Assembly: GCA_023438885.1 (NCBI GenBank)
Contig: JAEXPS010000179.1
Coordinates: forward strand, 1-22,279
Origin: Actinomycetes bacterium
GTDB taxonomy: Bacteria > Actinomycetota > Actinomycetes > Actinomycetales > Cellulomonadaceae
Direction of reading: 5' to 3'
Length of the DNA stretch: 22,279 bases
Made by a program: the position numbers and the translations under genes. This document shows positions 1 through 7,874 of this stretch, in pieces. The first letter of the stretch is position 1; each line of letters starts with the position of its first letter. Under the pieces are notes generated by a model. That model searched no databases. It was given only the letters and a program-made list of their open reading frames with translations, and was not told the DNA's origin.

Positions 1-50
1 GGGTGGGGGGGGGGGGGGGGGGGGGGGGGGCGGTGCACCCCCCCACCCCC
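1..50. other. G/C homopolymer at window start, probable sequencing or contig-end artefact
   Basis: Positions 5-30 are an uninterrupted run of 26 G. After a short mixed stretch there are runs of 7 C (38-44) and 5 C (46-50). The run lies where the PRPP-binding segment of pyrE should be encoded, and the translation there is poly-glycine followed by a proline-rich string. Long terminal G runs are a known artefact of two-colour sequencing chemistry. The first 50 bases should not be trusted as genomic sequence. Confidence 0.75.
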
Positions 51-215
51 GGCGGCTCCGCGCTGACCGCCGTCGACGCCGTGCAGGAGGCCGGCGGTCA
101 GGTGCTCGGCGTGGCGGTGCTCGTCGACCGTGACACCGGCGCCCGCGAGGCGATCGAGGCCCGCGGGCTGCCCTACCACTACCTCTACGGCCTGGCGGAC
201 CTCGGACTGGCCTGA
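3..215 (+). CDS. pyrE: Orotate phosphoribosyltransferase, C-terminal fragment
   Basis: This is the 3' end of pyrE, whose product makes orotidine 5'-monophosphate from orotate and PRPP in pyrimidine synthesis. About 55 reliable residues remain, from GGSALTAVDAV to GLADLGLA. The GGS is the end of the PRPP-binding loop (usually D-D-V-x-T-x-G-G-S), followed by an LTAVDAVQEAGG helix, a VLVDR strand and the family-like ending GLPYHYLYGLADLGLA. The first part of the PRPP motif is missing because the sequence turns into G and C runs before position 51. I read this as sequence damage at a contig end, not a broken gene. The frame is open to position 3, but residues before position 51 are not believable. 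The gene ends 49 bases before the next coding region. Confidence 0.8.
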   Translation: MGGGGGGGGAVHPPTPGGSALTAVDAVQEAGGQVLGVAVLVDRDTGAREAIEARGLPYHYLYGLADLGLA

Positions 216-226
216 CCCGCAGGCCC

Positions 227-232
227 TACGAT
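227..232 (+). promoter_or_regulatory. Putative -10 element TACGAT
   Basis: TACGAT matches the actinobacterial -10 pattern TANNNT and lies 32 bases upstream of the GTG start at 265, between pyrE and the next gene. I see no good -35 hexamer. The same hexamer occurs before the LemA gene (986) and before the MFS gene at 11838. Confidence 0.4.
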
Positions 233-264
233 GCGGCGCAAGCCTCGGTCCTGAGAGGAGCCAC

Positions 265-972
265 GTGCCGGTCGAGACGTTCCCGGGTCCCTCGGCGCTG
301 TTCTTCTTCGGGCTCCTGCTCGTCGCAGTCGTCGGCATCGGCGGGTGGTGGCTGCAGCACAAGCGCCGGGAGCGGCTCGCGCAGTGGGCCGCGGCCAACG
401 GCTGGCTCTACGTCGACTCGGACCCCACCCTGGTGAGACTGTCCGAGCGCTACCCGTTCGGCGACGGGCATGCCCGGCGAACCGGCGAGGTGATGCGTGG
501 CCAGTTCGGCGGTGCCGAGGCCCTCTCCTTCGCCTACAGCTGGAAGACGGGCAGCGGCAAGAGCGAGTCGTCGCACACGGTGCACGTCATCGGGCTCGCG
601 CTACCCGCCTACCTGCCGATCGTCGAGGTCGCCCCCGAGAACGTCTTCGACAAGATGGCCAAGGCGTTCGGCGGTCAGGACATCCGCTTCGAGCTCGAGG
701 AGTTCAACCGCGCCTTCCGCGTCCAGGCGTACGACGAGCGCACGGCGCACGCCGTCATCCACCCGCGGTTGATGGAGCGGCTGCTCCGGGCCGACGCCCG
801 CGGCCTCTCGTGGCGCACGGAGGGCACCTGGATCCTCTCCTGGCAGGCGGGTGCCACGGACCTCGACACCATGGCGAGCCGGTTCGGTGTGCTGTCGGCG
901 GTGGTCGCGGCGATCCCGCGCCACGTGTGGCAGGACCACGGCTTCGACCCTCTGGCGCCCCCTGCCCGCTGA
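265..972 (+). CDS. Membrane-anchored protein of unknown function upstream of LemA
   Basis: I do not recognise a named family. The 235-residue product has one hydrophobic segment at about residues 11-31, followed by a basic HKRRER stretch. That predicts an N-out/C-in single-pass protein with a soluble domain of about 200 residues inside the cell. The soluble part holds a glycine-rich strand region, a YSWKTGSGKSESSHTVHV segment and a tryptophan-rich C-terminal region (SWRTEGTWILSWQ). The GTG at 265 was chosen because GAGAGGAG sits 5-12 bases upstream and the hydrophobic anchor starts right after it; the frame is open further upstream into pyrE. The next gene, a LemA-family protein, follows after 55 bases with its own -10-like element. 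The two could share a membrane-related role, but that is inference from position only. Confidence 0.75.
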   Translation: MPVETFPGPSALFFFGLLLVAVVGIGGWWLQHKRRERLAQWAAANGWLYVDSDPTLVRLSERYPFGDGHARRTGEVMRGQFGGAEALSFAYSWKTGSGKSESSHTVHVIGLALPAYLPIVEVAPENVFDKMAKAFGGQDIRFELEEFNRAFRVQAYDERTAHAVIHPRLMERLLRADARGLSWRTEGTWILSWQAGATDLDTMASRFGVLSAVVAAIPRHVWQDHGFDPLAPPAR

Positions 973-985
973 GCAGCACGCTCGC

Positions 986-991
986 TACGAT
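986..991 (+). promoter_or_regulatory. Putative -10 element TACGAT before the LemA gene
   Basis: TACGAT, 36 bases upstream of the GTG at 1028, in the gap after the preceding gene. A start at about 998 would leave a leader of about 30 bases containing the GGAAGG ribosome-binding site at 1014-1019. Confidence 0.4.
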
Positions 992-1027
992 GCGGTGACC
1001 GTCCCGACTCCCCGGAAGGCCCCAGCC

Positions 1028-1597
1028 GTGCCCAGTGGCACCATCGCCCTGATCGTCATCGCCGCGATCGTCCTCATCGTCCTGCTGTGGGGCGTCGCGC
1101 AGTACAACGGACTGGTCCGGCTGCGGAACCTGGTGCAGGAGGCCTGGCGCCAGATCGACACGGAGCTGCAGCGCCGGCACGACCTGATCCCCAACCTCGT
1201 CGAGACCGTCAAGGGCTACGCCGCCCACGAGCGTGCGGTGTTCGACGAGGTCACCGCCGCCCGTGCGGCCGCCTCCAACCCCGGCGCCAGCCCGGCCCAG
1301 CAGGCGCAGCAGGAGAACGTGCTGACGGCCGCGCTCGGCCGCCTGTTCGCTGTGGCCGAGGCGTACCCGGTGCTGCGCGCCAGCGAGAACTTCCAGCAGC
1401 TGCAGGCCGAGCTGGCGAACACCGAGGACCGCATCGCCGCGGGCCGGCGGTTCTACAACGCCAACGTGCGCGAGCTGAACATCAAGGTCGAGTCGTTCCC
1501 CTCGAACGTCGTCGCGAACATGTTCGGGTTCACCAAGGCCGAGTACTTCGAGGCCGAGGACCCCCAGGTGCGCCAGGCGCCGACCGTCACCTTCTGA
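1028..1597 (+). CDS. LemA family protein
   Basis: A 189-residue protein with the standard LemA layout. An N-terminal transmembrane segment (about residues 5-25) is followed by YNGLVRLRNLVQEAWRQID, then the helical-bundle signature RRHDLIPNLVETVKGYAAHE and the distal FYNANVRELNIKVESFPSN. This family forms a membrane-tethered antiparallel helical domain. Its biochemical role is not settled in general, so I assign none here. GTG at 1028 is preferred because GGAAGG lies about 8 bases upstream. An in-frame GTG at 995 is almost on top of the putative -10 and would add a non-conserved extension. The C-terminus (FTKAEYFEAEDPQVRQAPTVTF) is typical of the family. The gene is followed at once by a hairpin and a convergent ATPase gene. 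Confidence 0.92.
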   Translation: MPSGTIALIVIAAIVLIVLLWGVAQYNGLVRLRNLVQEAWRQIDTELQRRHDLIPNLVETVKGYAAHERAVFDEVTAARAAASNPGASPAQQAQQENVLTAALGRLFAVAEAYPVLRASENFQQLQAELANTEDRIAAGRRFYNANVRELNIKVESFPSNVVANMFGFTKAEYFEAEDPQVRQAPTVTF

Positions 1598-1598
1598 T

Positions 1599-1618
1599 CG
1601 GAGGCTGCACAGCCTCCG
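1599..1618. terminator. Hairpin between convergent genes, possible bidirectional terminator
   Basis: CGGAGGCTG and CAGCCTCCG form a perfect 9-base inverted repeat around CA (realistically an 8-bp stem with a 4-base loop). It lies in the 21-base gap between the stop of the LemA gene and the stop of the convergent ATPase gene. There is no T tract on either side, so intrinsic termination is likely but not proven. Confidence 0.6.
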
Positions 1619-2635
1619 TCAGAGGCTGAACGCCGCGACGTGATCGTCGCTCGGCGGCGGCAGGCTCGGGTCGCGCAACGACGGCAGGCGGTGCAGCAGC
1701 GGGTCCGCGAGGCCACGGCGCGGGTCGATCACTCCTGCGTCTGCCATCCGGTCCAGCAGCACCAGCACGTCCGCCGTCGGCCAGCCCAGCGCGGCGGCGA
1801 GCGGCGCCGGCTCGATGAAGCGGCCCGCGGTGGCGCACAGCGCGACGATCACCTCGTCGAGGACCACGGGGTGCAGGGCGAAGACGCCGACGTCCTTGAA
1901 CATCCCTTCCTCGAGCAGCTCGACGAAGGCGGAGCTCACCTGCCCGAGGTCGCGGTACTCGGCGAGCGCGCGCGGGAAGCCGCCGTGCTCGAGGAACCTC
2001 CGCCGGGCCGCTTCGGCGTCGACGCCGGGCTGTGCGATCAGCAGCTCGCCCAGCCGGGTGGGCCGCAGGTGCTGGATGATCATGCGGCCGGGGTAGCGGG
2101 CGGGCAGCGCCTCGGCGGCCTCGCCGCCGACGGAGGCGGTCACCAGCAGCTGCGCGTTCGGCGCACCGACGGCGATCACGTCCACCCAGTCCTGGGAGAC
2201 CGAGGCCTCGTCGACGACGATCAGCCGCGGCCCGTCGCACGCCGGTGCGCCGACCCGGGTGGGGCGCCGCAGCGCGTTGTCGAGGTCCTCCGGCTCGAGC
2301 GGGTCCAGCTCCGGATGGTCGGCGTCCGGCTCGACCGGCACCCAGAGCACCTGGCGGGGGTCGACCCGCACGTCCGACAGTACGCGCAGCACCGCATCCT
2401 TCGCGGCGGTCGTCTTGCCGACACCACGTGGGCCGAGCAGCAGCGTCGCGATGCCGGCGGTGGGGCCGCTGGCTACCTCCGTCAGGGCGGTCCGCCCGGC
2501 GCGTGTCGCCGGCGCCCACTCGTGCGCGTCGCGCTGCGACAGCTCGGGGTCGTCGCTCACCCAGGCGGAGCGTTGCCGACGCGACCACCACGGGTTCGCC
2601 GCCCGCAGGACGGTGGCCAGCTCGCTCGGTCGCAT
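1619..2635 (-). CDS. AAA-type ATPase with winged-helix-like C-terminal region
   Basis: A 338-residue P-loop ATPase. Walker A is GPRGVGKTT at residues 68-76 and Walker B is LIVVDEAS at 138-145. A sensor-1-like LLVTASVGGEA follows at 163-173, then HLRPTRLGELL at 189-199. That order, with a short lid and a P-x-x-x-x-E-L-L motif, resembles the AAA_14 ATPases, which often carry a DUF4143-type C-terminal domain. The C-terminal third (about 240-320: VVLDEVIVALCATAGRF, LAAALGWPTADVLVLLDRMADAGVI) reads like a winged-helix fold. Partners and substrate are unknown. The ATG at 2635 has GGAG too close for a normal ribosome-binding site, so the exact start is less certain. The gene lies 78 bases downstream of the DedA-family gene on the same strand and may be co-transcribed with it. 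Confidence 0.8.
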   Translation of the reverse strand: MRPSELATVLRAANPWWSRRQRSAWVSDDPELSQRDAHEWAPATRAGRTALTEVASGPTAGIATLLLGPRGVGKTTAAKDAVLRVLSDVRVDPRQVLWVPVEPDADHPELDPLEPEDLDNALRRPTRVGAPACDGPRLIVVDEASVSQDWVDVIAVGAPNAQLLVTASVGGEAAEALPARYPGRMIIQHLRPTRLGELLIAQPGVDAEAARRRFLEHGGFPRALAEYRDLGQVSSAFVELLEEGMFKDVGVFALHPVVLDEVIVALCATAGRFIEPAPLAAALGWPTADVLVLLDRMADAGVIDPRRGLADPLLHRLPSLRDPSLPPPSDDHVAAFSL

Positions 2636-2713
2636 ACTCCAGGATCCGCCCAGGTCCGGCCCGATGCGCAGGACGAAGGGCCTCTGACCAGGCAGGACTC
2701 CGTCCGGCGCCGA

Positions 2714-3445
2714 TCAGGCGTCGAGCGTGGCGCTCGCGTCTCCCGTGGGAGCCGCCACGGGTTGGATGTGGGCGGCCTTGCGCGCCTTGAGCCGGTGCCG
2801 GAGCGCCTCGATGAAGACCGGCGAGACGGAGACGAGCACCATGAGGACCAGCAGCGCCTCGATGTTGTTGCGGACGAAGCCGATGTTGCCGAGCCCGTAG
2901 CCCAGCCAGGTGACGCCGGCCGCCCACAGCACCACCCCGATGGCGTTGAAGGCGACGAAGTGGCGGTACGGCATGCGCCCCACGCCGGCGGCCACGGAGG
3001 CGTACGTGCGCACGAACGGCATGAACTGCGCGACGACCAGCGTGCGGCCGCCCCACTTCTCGAAGTACGCGTTCGTCATGTCGATGTGCTTGCGCTTGAA
3101 GATGCGCCCGTCGGGGCGGTCGAACAGCTTGTTGCCGATCAGCCGGCCGATCCAGTACCCCGTCTGGGTTCCCGCGAACGCGGTGAGGACCAGGATCGTC
3201 GTCAAGGCCCAGATGTTCGGCAGGGAGGACTCCGGCCGGGCGGCGATCGCGCCGGCGGTGAACAGCAGCGAGTCGCCGGGCAGGATCGGGAAGAGGAGCC
3301 CCACCTCGACGAACACGATGGCCATCACGCCGACCAGCGCCCAGGTGCCCAGCGAGTCGATGATGTGCTGCGCGTCGAGCCAGTCGGGCCCGAGAGCGGG
3401 CATGACCGATGGCATGGCGGCGGACACTGCGGTGATCAAGGGCAC
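2714..3445 (-). CDS. DedA family membrane protein
   Basis: A 243-residue integral membrane protein of the DedA (SNARE-associated/VTT) family. Hallmarks are FVEVGLLFPILPGDSLLFTAG at about residues 45-65, an amphipathic region with QFMPFVRTYASVAAGVGRMPY, and the C-terminal motif NAIGVVLWAAGVTWLGYGLG. DedA proteins act in the cytoplasmic membrane, and several members are reported to move lipid carriers such as undecaprenyl phosphate. The specific substrate here is unknown. The GTG at 3445 was chosen because a TACCCT -10 lies 7 bases upstream, which fits a leaderless start, and because the residues beyond it (MRWASQCLQF...) do not look membrane-directed and would run into the fbaA promoter region. 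The frame stays open to 3565. The gene is divergent from fbaA with 107 bases between. Confidence 0.88.
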   Translation of the reverse strand: MPLITAVSAAMPSVMPALGPDWLDAQHIIDSLGTWALVGVMAIVFVEVGLLFPILPGDSLLFTAGAIAARPESSLPNIWALTTILVLTAFAGTQTGYWIGRLIGNKLFDRPDGRIFKRKHIDMTNAYFEKWGGRTLVVAQFMPFVRTYASVAAGVGRMPYRHFVAFNAIGVVLWAAGVTWLGYGLGNIGFVRNNIEALLVLMVLVSVSPVFIEALRHRLKARKAAHIQPVAAPTGDASATLDA

Positions 3446-3452
3446 GACGTCC

Positions 3453-3458
3453 AGGGTA
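3453..3458 (-). promoter_or_regulatory. Putative -10 element TACCCT, leaderless configuration (DedA)
   Basis: On the minus strand TACCCT is followed by 7 bases (GGACGTC) and then the GTG start at 3445. This spacing puts transcription start at or next to the start codon. Confidence 0.45.
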
Positions 3459-3512
3459 CGTGAGGCACCTACCCCGACGTCCCAGGTGTCGAGTGCAGGA
3501 AGCGTGGAAGGA

Positions 3513-3532
3513 TCGGGGTGGACCATCCCCGA
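3513..3532 (+). promoter_or_regulatory. Hairpin in the fbaA upstream region
   Basis: TCGGGG (3513-3518) and CCCCGA (3527-3532) form a 6-bp inverted repeat, with TGG/CCA able to extend it around a bulge. It ends 20 bases before the fbaA start and just ahead of the CTGGAGA ribosome-binding site. It could be a leader stem or an operator; I cannot tell which. Confidence 0.3.
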
Positions 3533-3552
3533 CCGAAACTGGAGACATTGCG

Positions 3553-4575
3553 ATGCCCATCGCAACCCCCGAGGTGTACGGCGCCCTGATCGACCGCGCG
3601 AAGGCCGGCAAGTTCGCGTACCCCGCCGTCAACGTCACGTCGTCCCAGACCCTCACTGCCGCGCTCCAGGGCTTCGCGGAGGCCGAGAGCGACGGGATCA
3701 TCCAGGTGTCCGTCGGGGGCGCGGAGTACGCCTCCGGCTCGACGATCAAGGACCGCGTCGCCGGTTCGCTGGCCCTGGCCGCGTACGCCCGCGAGGTCGC
3801 CAAGAACTACCCCGTGACCGTCGCGCTGCACACGGACCACTGCACCAAGCAGAACCTCGACAGCTGGATCCGCCCGCTCCTGGCCATCGAGGCCGAGCAG
3901 GTCAAGCGTGGCGAGGAGCCCACGTTCCAGTCGCACATGTTCGACGGCTCCACCGTTCCGATCGACGAGAACCTCGTCATCGCGGCCGAGCTGCTCGAGC
4001 TGTCGCAGGCGGCCCGCACGATCCTCGAGATCGAGATCGGCGTCGTCGGCGGCGAGGAGGACGGGCACGCCGCGGAGATCAACGACAAGCTGTACACCAC
4101 GCCCGAGGACGGCCTGAAGACGATCCGCGCGCTCGGTGCCGGCGAGAAGGGCCGCTACCTGACGGCCCTGACGTTCGGCAACGTGCACGGCGTCTACAAG
4201 CCCGGCGCGGTCAAGCTGCGCCCGGAGATCCTCCTGGACATCCAGAAGGCCGTCGCCGCCGAGGTCGGCCGCGACCTGCCGTTCGACCTCGTGTTCCACG
4301 GCGGCTCCGGCTCCACGCCGGAGGAGATCGCCGAGGCCGTCGCCAACGGTGTCATCAAGATGAACATCGACACCGACACCCAGGACGCGTTCACGCGCCC
4401 CGTGGTGACGCACATGTTCACCAACTACGACGGCGTGCTGAAGGTCGACGGCGAGGTCGGCAACAAGAAGGCGTACGACCCGCGGGCGTGGGGCAAGCTG
4501 GCCGAGGCCGGCATGGCCGCGCGCATCGTCGAGGCCGCGCAGCAGCTCGGCTCGGCGGGCAACAAGCTCGTCTGA
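3553..4575 (+). CDS. fbaA: Fructose-bisphosphate aldolase, class II
   Basis: This zinc-dependent cytoplasmic enzyme reversibly cleaves fructose 1,6-bisphosphate to glyceraldehyde 3-phosphate and dihydroxyacetone phosphate. The 340-residue length is typical of class IIA. Visible active-site features are ALHTDHC (Asp95 catalytic, His96 zinc ligand), ILEIEIGVVGGEEDG (158-171), the zinc ligand His212 in GNVHGVYKPG, His249 in FHGGSGS, and the phosphate and substrate-binding NIDTDTQ at 271-277. The ATG at 3553 has GGAGA about 8 bases upstream and gives the conserved N-terminus MPIATPEVYG. A longer open frame back to 3460 would overlap the divergent promoter region. With pckG in the same window it serves the gluconeogenic or glycolytic trunk. 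A hairpin follows the stop codon. Confidence 0.98.
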   Translation: MPIATPEVYGALIDRAKAGKFAYPAVNVTSSQTLTAALQGFAEAESDGIIQVSVGGAEYASGSTIKDRVAGSLALAAYAREVAKNYPVTVALHTDHCTKQNLDSWIRPLLAIEAEQVKRGEEPTFQSHMFDGSTVPIDENLVIAAELLELSQAARTILEIEIGVVGGEEDGHAAEINDKLYTTPEDGLKTIRALGAGEKGRYLTALTFGNVHGVYKPGAVKLRPEILLDIQKAVAAEVGRDLPFDLVFHGGSGSTPEEIAEAVANGVIKMNIDTDTQDAFTRPVVTHMFTNYDGVLKVDGEVGNKKAYDPRAWGKLAEAGMAARIVEAAQQLGSAGNKLV

Positions 4576-4597
4576 CGAACGACCGGGGCCGCCCCCA

Positions 4598-4628
4598 CGC
4601 CCCTCTCAGAGAGATCTCAGAGAGGGCG
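4598..4628. terminator. Hairpin overlapping the STAS-gene stop, convergent terminator candidate
   Basis: CGCCCCTCTC (4598-4607) pairs with GAGAGGGCG (4620-4628): a 9-bp stem with one bulged C around a 12-base loop. The loop and arms contain two copies of TCTCAGAGAG (4604-4613 and 4615-4624). It lies 22 bases after the fbaA stop, and its right arm includes the last codons of the STAS gene on the other strand. Confidence 0.55.
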
Positions 4629-5030
4629 GAAGGGGGCGGCTTCGTCGTCCCCGGCGAGGTCGACGAGCTCACCGATGCGGGTGACCTCCAGGAGGAACCG
4701 CACCGTGGGCGGCACCCGCAGCACCCGGACGCGGTGCGGGCTGCGCGCGGCGAGCCGCGCGAGGAAGGCGACGCCGGCCGAGTCCATGAACGTGACGTGG
4801 CGGGCGTCGACCTCGATGGGCAGACGATGGGACTCCGCCTCTGCCGCTGCCTCGGTCAGATCGTCGGCCAGCTCGGAGTCGACGTCGCCCGAGAGGATCA
4901 CGCGCGCATGGTCGGCCCCGAGGATCACCTGCACGTCGCCGGGTTCGCCGCAGGGGACGCCGTCGTCCGCCTCCGGCGGCTCGACTCCGATTCCCGCGCG
5001 CAGGCGCGGCGTGTGGGCGTCCTCGAGCAT
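4617..5030 (-). CDS. STAS-domain protein, anti-anti-sigma-factor-like
   Basis: A 137-residue protein. About 30 acidic or polar N-terminal residues precede a STAS domain at roughly 32-130. Its core strand reads ARVILSGDVDSELADDL, and the key segment is VTFMDSAGVAFLARL. Ser84 in the D-S-A-G motif is the position phosphorylated by a partner kinase in anti-anti-sigma factors. By family knowledge it should bind an anti-sigma kinase in the cytoplasm and release a sigma factor. No sigma factor or HATPase kinase gene is in the window, so this is an orphan STAS protein with an unknown partner. The ATG at 5030 has a strong GAGGGGGGA about 4 bases upstream. It is convergent with fbaA and divergent from purA (152 bases). 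Confidence 0.85.
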   Translation of the reverse strand: MLEDAHTPRLRAGIGVEPPEADDGVPCGEPGDVQVILGADHARVILSGDVDSELADDLTEAAAEAESHRLPIEVDARHVTFMDSAGVAFLARLAARSPHRVRVLRVPPTVRFLLEVTRIGELVDLAGDDEAAPFRPL

Positions 5031-5067
5031 GGGTCCCCCCTCAGTGACCGCAGACCGGACGGTGTGA

Positions 5068-5073
5068 ACGGTA
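5068..5073 (-). promoter_or_regulatory. Putative -10 element TACCGT before the STAS gene
   Basis: TACCGT on the minus strand, 37 bases upstream of the ATG at 5030. It fits TANNNT and would give a leader of about 30 bases carrying the G-rich ribosome-binding site. No -35 is evident. Confidence 0.25.
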
Positions 5074-5108
5074 AGGAGGCGCGGCGGCGGCGGTCAACAG
5101 TGAGGGGC

Positions 5109-5114
5109 TAGCCT
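5109..5114 (+). promoter_or_regulatory. Putative -10 element TAGCCT before purA
   Basis: TAGCCT, 68 bases upstream of the purA start. It is identical to the hexamers before the ArsR-like gene, pckG and the APH-type kinase in this window, which supports it as a shared promoter element. A start at about 5121 leaves a leader of about 60 bases. Confidence 0.45.
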
Positions 5115-5132
5115 CGTGCGCGTGCGTCGGCT

Positions 5133-5165
5133 CGCTGCCGCCGGCGCGAGCATCCGTCGGCAGCG
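5133..5165 (+). promoter_or_regulatory. purA: Stem-loop in the purA leader
   Basis: CGCTGCCG (5133-5140) and CGGCAGCG (5158-5165) form a perfect 8-bp stem with a 17-base loop. It ends 17 bases before the purA ATG, inside the predicted leader. It does not look like a purine riboswitch. It may be a structural or regulatory leader hairpin. Confidence 0.4.
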
Positions 5166-5182
5166 GGAAAACGGGGACGAAC

Positions 5183-6446
<1,264 letters not shown>

Positions 6447-6469
<23 letters not shown>

Positions 6470-7793
6470 CCTCCGCCTCGGCTGCCGCTGCCGCCTCGGC
6501 ATCCGCCTCTGCGGCGGCGACGGTGGTGCGTTTGACGACGAGGGTGGGGTAGAGCGCGGAGACGATGCTGATCAGCGCACCGCCGATGAACGTCGTCTCC
6601 AGGCTCCAGTGCTCGGCGACGACCCCGCCCAGCACCGCACCGACGGGCATCAGGCCGAAGCCGAGCGTGCGGCTCGCGCCGGTGACGCGGCCCAGCATCG
6701 CGGCGGGCACCACGCGCTGGCGCAGCGACTGCGTCAGCACGTTGCCGATCGTGTTCGTCAGAGCGAGCAGGAAGACGACGACGAACCACACGGGGACGCT
6801 CGGCCAGAGCACGGGCACCAGCATCAGGACGCCGCCGGAGAGCCAGCCGCCGAACATCACGGGCAGCTCGGGAAGTCTCTTGAGGACCGGTCCGGTGAGC
6901 AGGGAACCGGAGATCGCGCCGACGGCGAACACCACCATCGACAGCGCCCAGGCCGGCTGCGACATGCCGAGACGGGACCCCTCGCCGACAGCCCAGACGA
7001 TGAAGACCGCGAAGTAGCCGGTGCTGGCCATGTTCATCAGCCCGCCCGCGATCGTCAGCGGCCGGATCACCGGATGCCGGACGACGAACCGCAGACCCTC
7101 GCGCACCTGCGCCAAAGGCCGCTGGGCGCCGTGGTGGGACGCGTGCCTGAAGTTGCCACGGATGCTCAGCGCGAGGAACGCGGCGCCGACCGCCAGCGCC
7201 GCGGGGATGCCGAAGATCCAGCCCGCCCCGAACGCCACGAGGAAGCCGGCCACAGGCGAGCCCAGGAAGGAGTTGGCGACGGTCTCGACGGCGATCAGCC
7301 GACCGTTGGCCGCCTGGAGCTGGCCGCGCTGGACGAGGTCGGGGACGAGTGCGCTGCCGGACAGGTCGGTGAACACCTCGGCGGTGCCGTACAGCAGGGC
7401 GACGGCGACCAGCAGCGACATGTTCATGTGGCCGGTGACGACCAGGGCGAGGGCGGCGGTGAGCAGCGCGGCCCGGGAGGCCAGGGCTGTGGCGCGCACG
7501 ACGCGCCGGTCGTGGCGGTCCACCAGCACGCCCGCCGCCATGCCGCCCAGCAGCCACGGCAGCCAGTTCGCCGCGGCAAGGAGCGCGATCTGCGCGGGGG
7601 AGCGGGTCAGGGAGAGGGCGACGAGCGGCATGCCCGTCTGGAACACCCCGTCGCCGAGGTTGGCGAGGCCGGTGGAGCTCAGGTGCCGGGCGAACCCGAT
7701 GCCGAGGCCGGGCTTCTTGTCCCCGGCCGGCCGCTCTCCAGGTGCGGCCGCATCTTCGCTCCCTGTAGGTGCCGGCTGTGTGTCCACGCTCAT
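6447..7793 (-). CDS. MFS exporter, MFS_3/EntS-like
   Basis: A 448-residue major facilitator with about 12 membrane segments and a 30-residue polar N-terminal tail. After LSSTGLANLGDGVFQTGMPLVAL comes the loop 2-3 motif A form GVLVDRHDRR, then AEVFTDLSGSALVPDLV and AANGRLIAVETVANSFLG. These match the drug/siderophore exporter branch (MFS_3, EntS-like), suggesting proton-driven export of an unidentified small molecule. The C-terminus ends in an Ala/Glu-rich tail whose last codons lie over the purA 3' end. GGAGGGA sits about 8 bases upstream of the ATG at 7793. It is divergent from an ArsR-like regulator, an arrangement typical of a regulated efflux pair. The MFS protein encoded at 16774-18078 is a clear paralogue. 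Confidence 0.9.
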
Positions 7794-7820
7794 CGTCCCC
7801 GTCCCTCCACCCGATGCGTG

Positions 7821-7826
7821 TAGCCT
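7821..7826 (+). promoter_or_regulatory. Putative -10 element TAGCCT before the ArsR-like gene
   Basis: TAGCCT in the 81-base divergent gap. Transcription would begin near 7833, so the entire predicted leader would be the three tandem repeats at 7834-7874. Confidence 0.45.
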
Positions 7827-7833
7827 TTACAGA

Positions 7834-7874
7834 AGAAGTTCTGCAAAGAAGTCTCTGCAAAGGTATCTCTGCAC
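7834..7874 (+). repeat. Three tandem 13/14-base repeats, probable operator of the divergent efflux pair
   Basis: Three head-to-tail units: AGAAGTTCTGCAA (7834-7846), AGAAGTCTCTGCAA (7847-7860) and AGGTATCTCTGCAC (7861-7874). They share the core TCTGCA and end exactly at the ATG at 7875. The first unit also holds the dyads AGAA-G-TTCT and, with upstream bases, CAGAA-N4-TTCTG (7830-7843). AT-rich repeats in GC-rich DNA between an exporter and an ArsR-like gene are most simply binding sites for that regulator. Confidence 0.6.

Noticed and set aside
5..30. G run as a G-quadruplex or phase-variable tract
   Set aside because: It replaces a conserved enzyme motif at the very edge of the sequence, which fits a read artefact far better than a functional tract.
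995..997. Alternative GTG start for the LemA gene
   Set aside because: It lies 3 bases after the putative -10, so it would not be in the mRNA, and it lacks a ribosome-binding site; 1028 has GGAAGG at good spacing.
1587..5111. Long minus- and plus-strand open frames (1587-3803 minus, 1640-3463 plus, 2910-5111 plus) overlapping the ATPase, DedA and fbaA genes
   Set aside because: They run across the boundaries of recognised genes in the wrong frame and show no conserved motif.
5115..5182. Purine riboswitch before purA
   Set aside because: The leader of about 60 bases has a single simple stem and none of the conserved three-way junction or loop bases of the purine riboswitch class.
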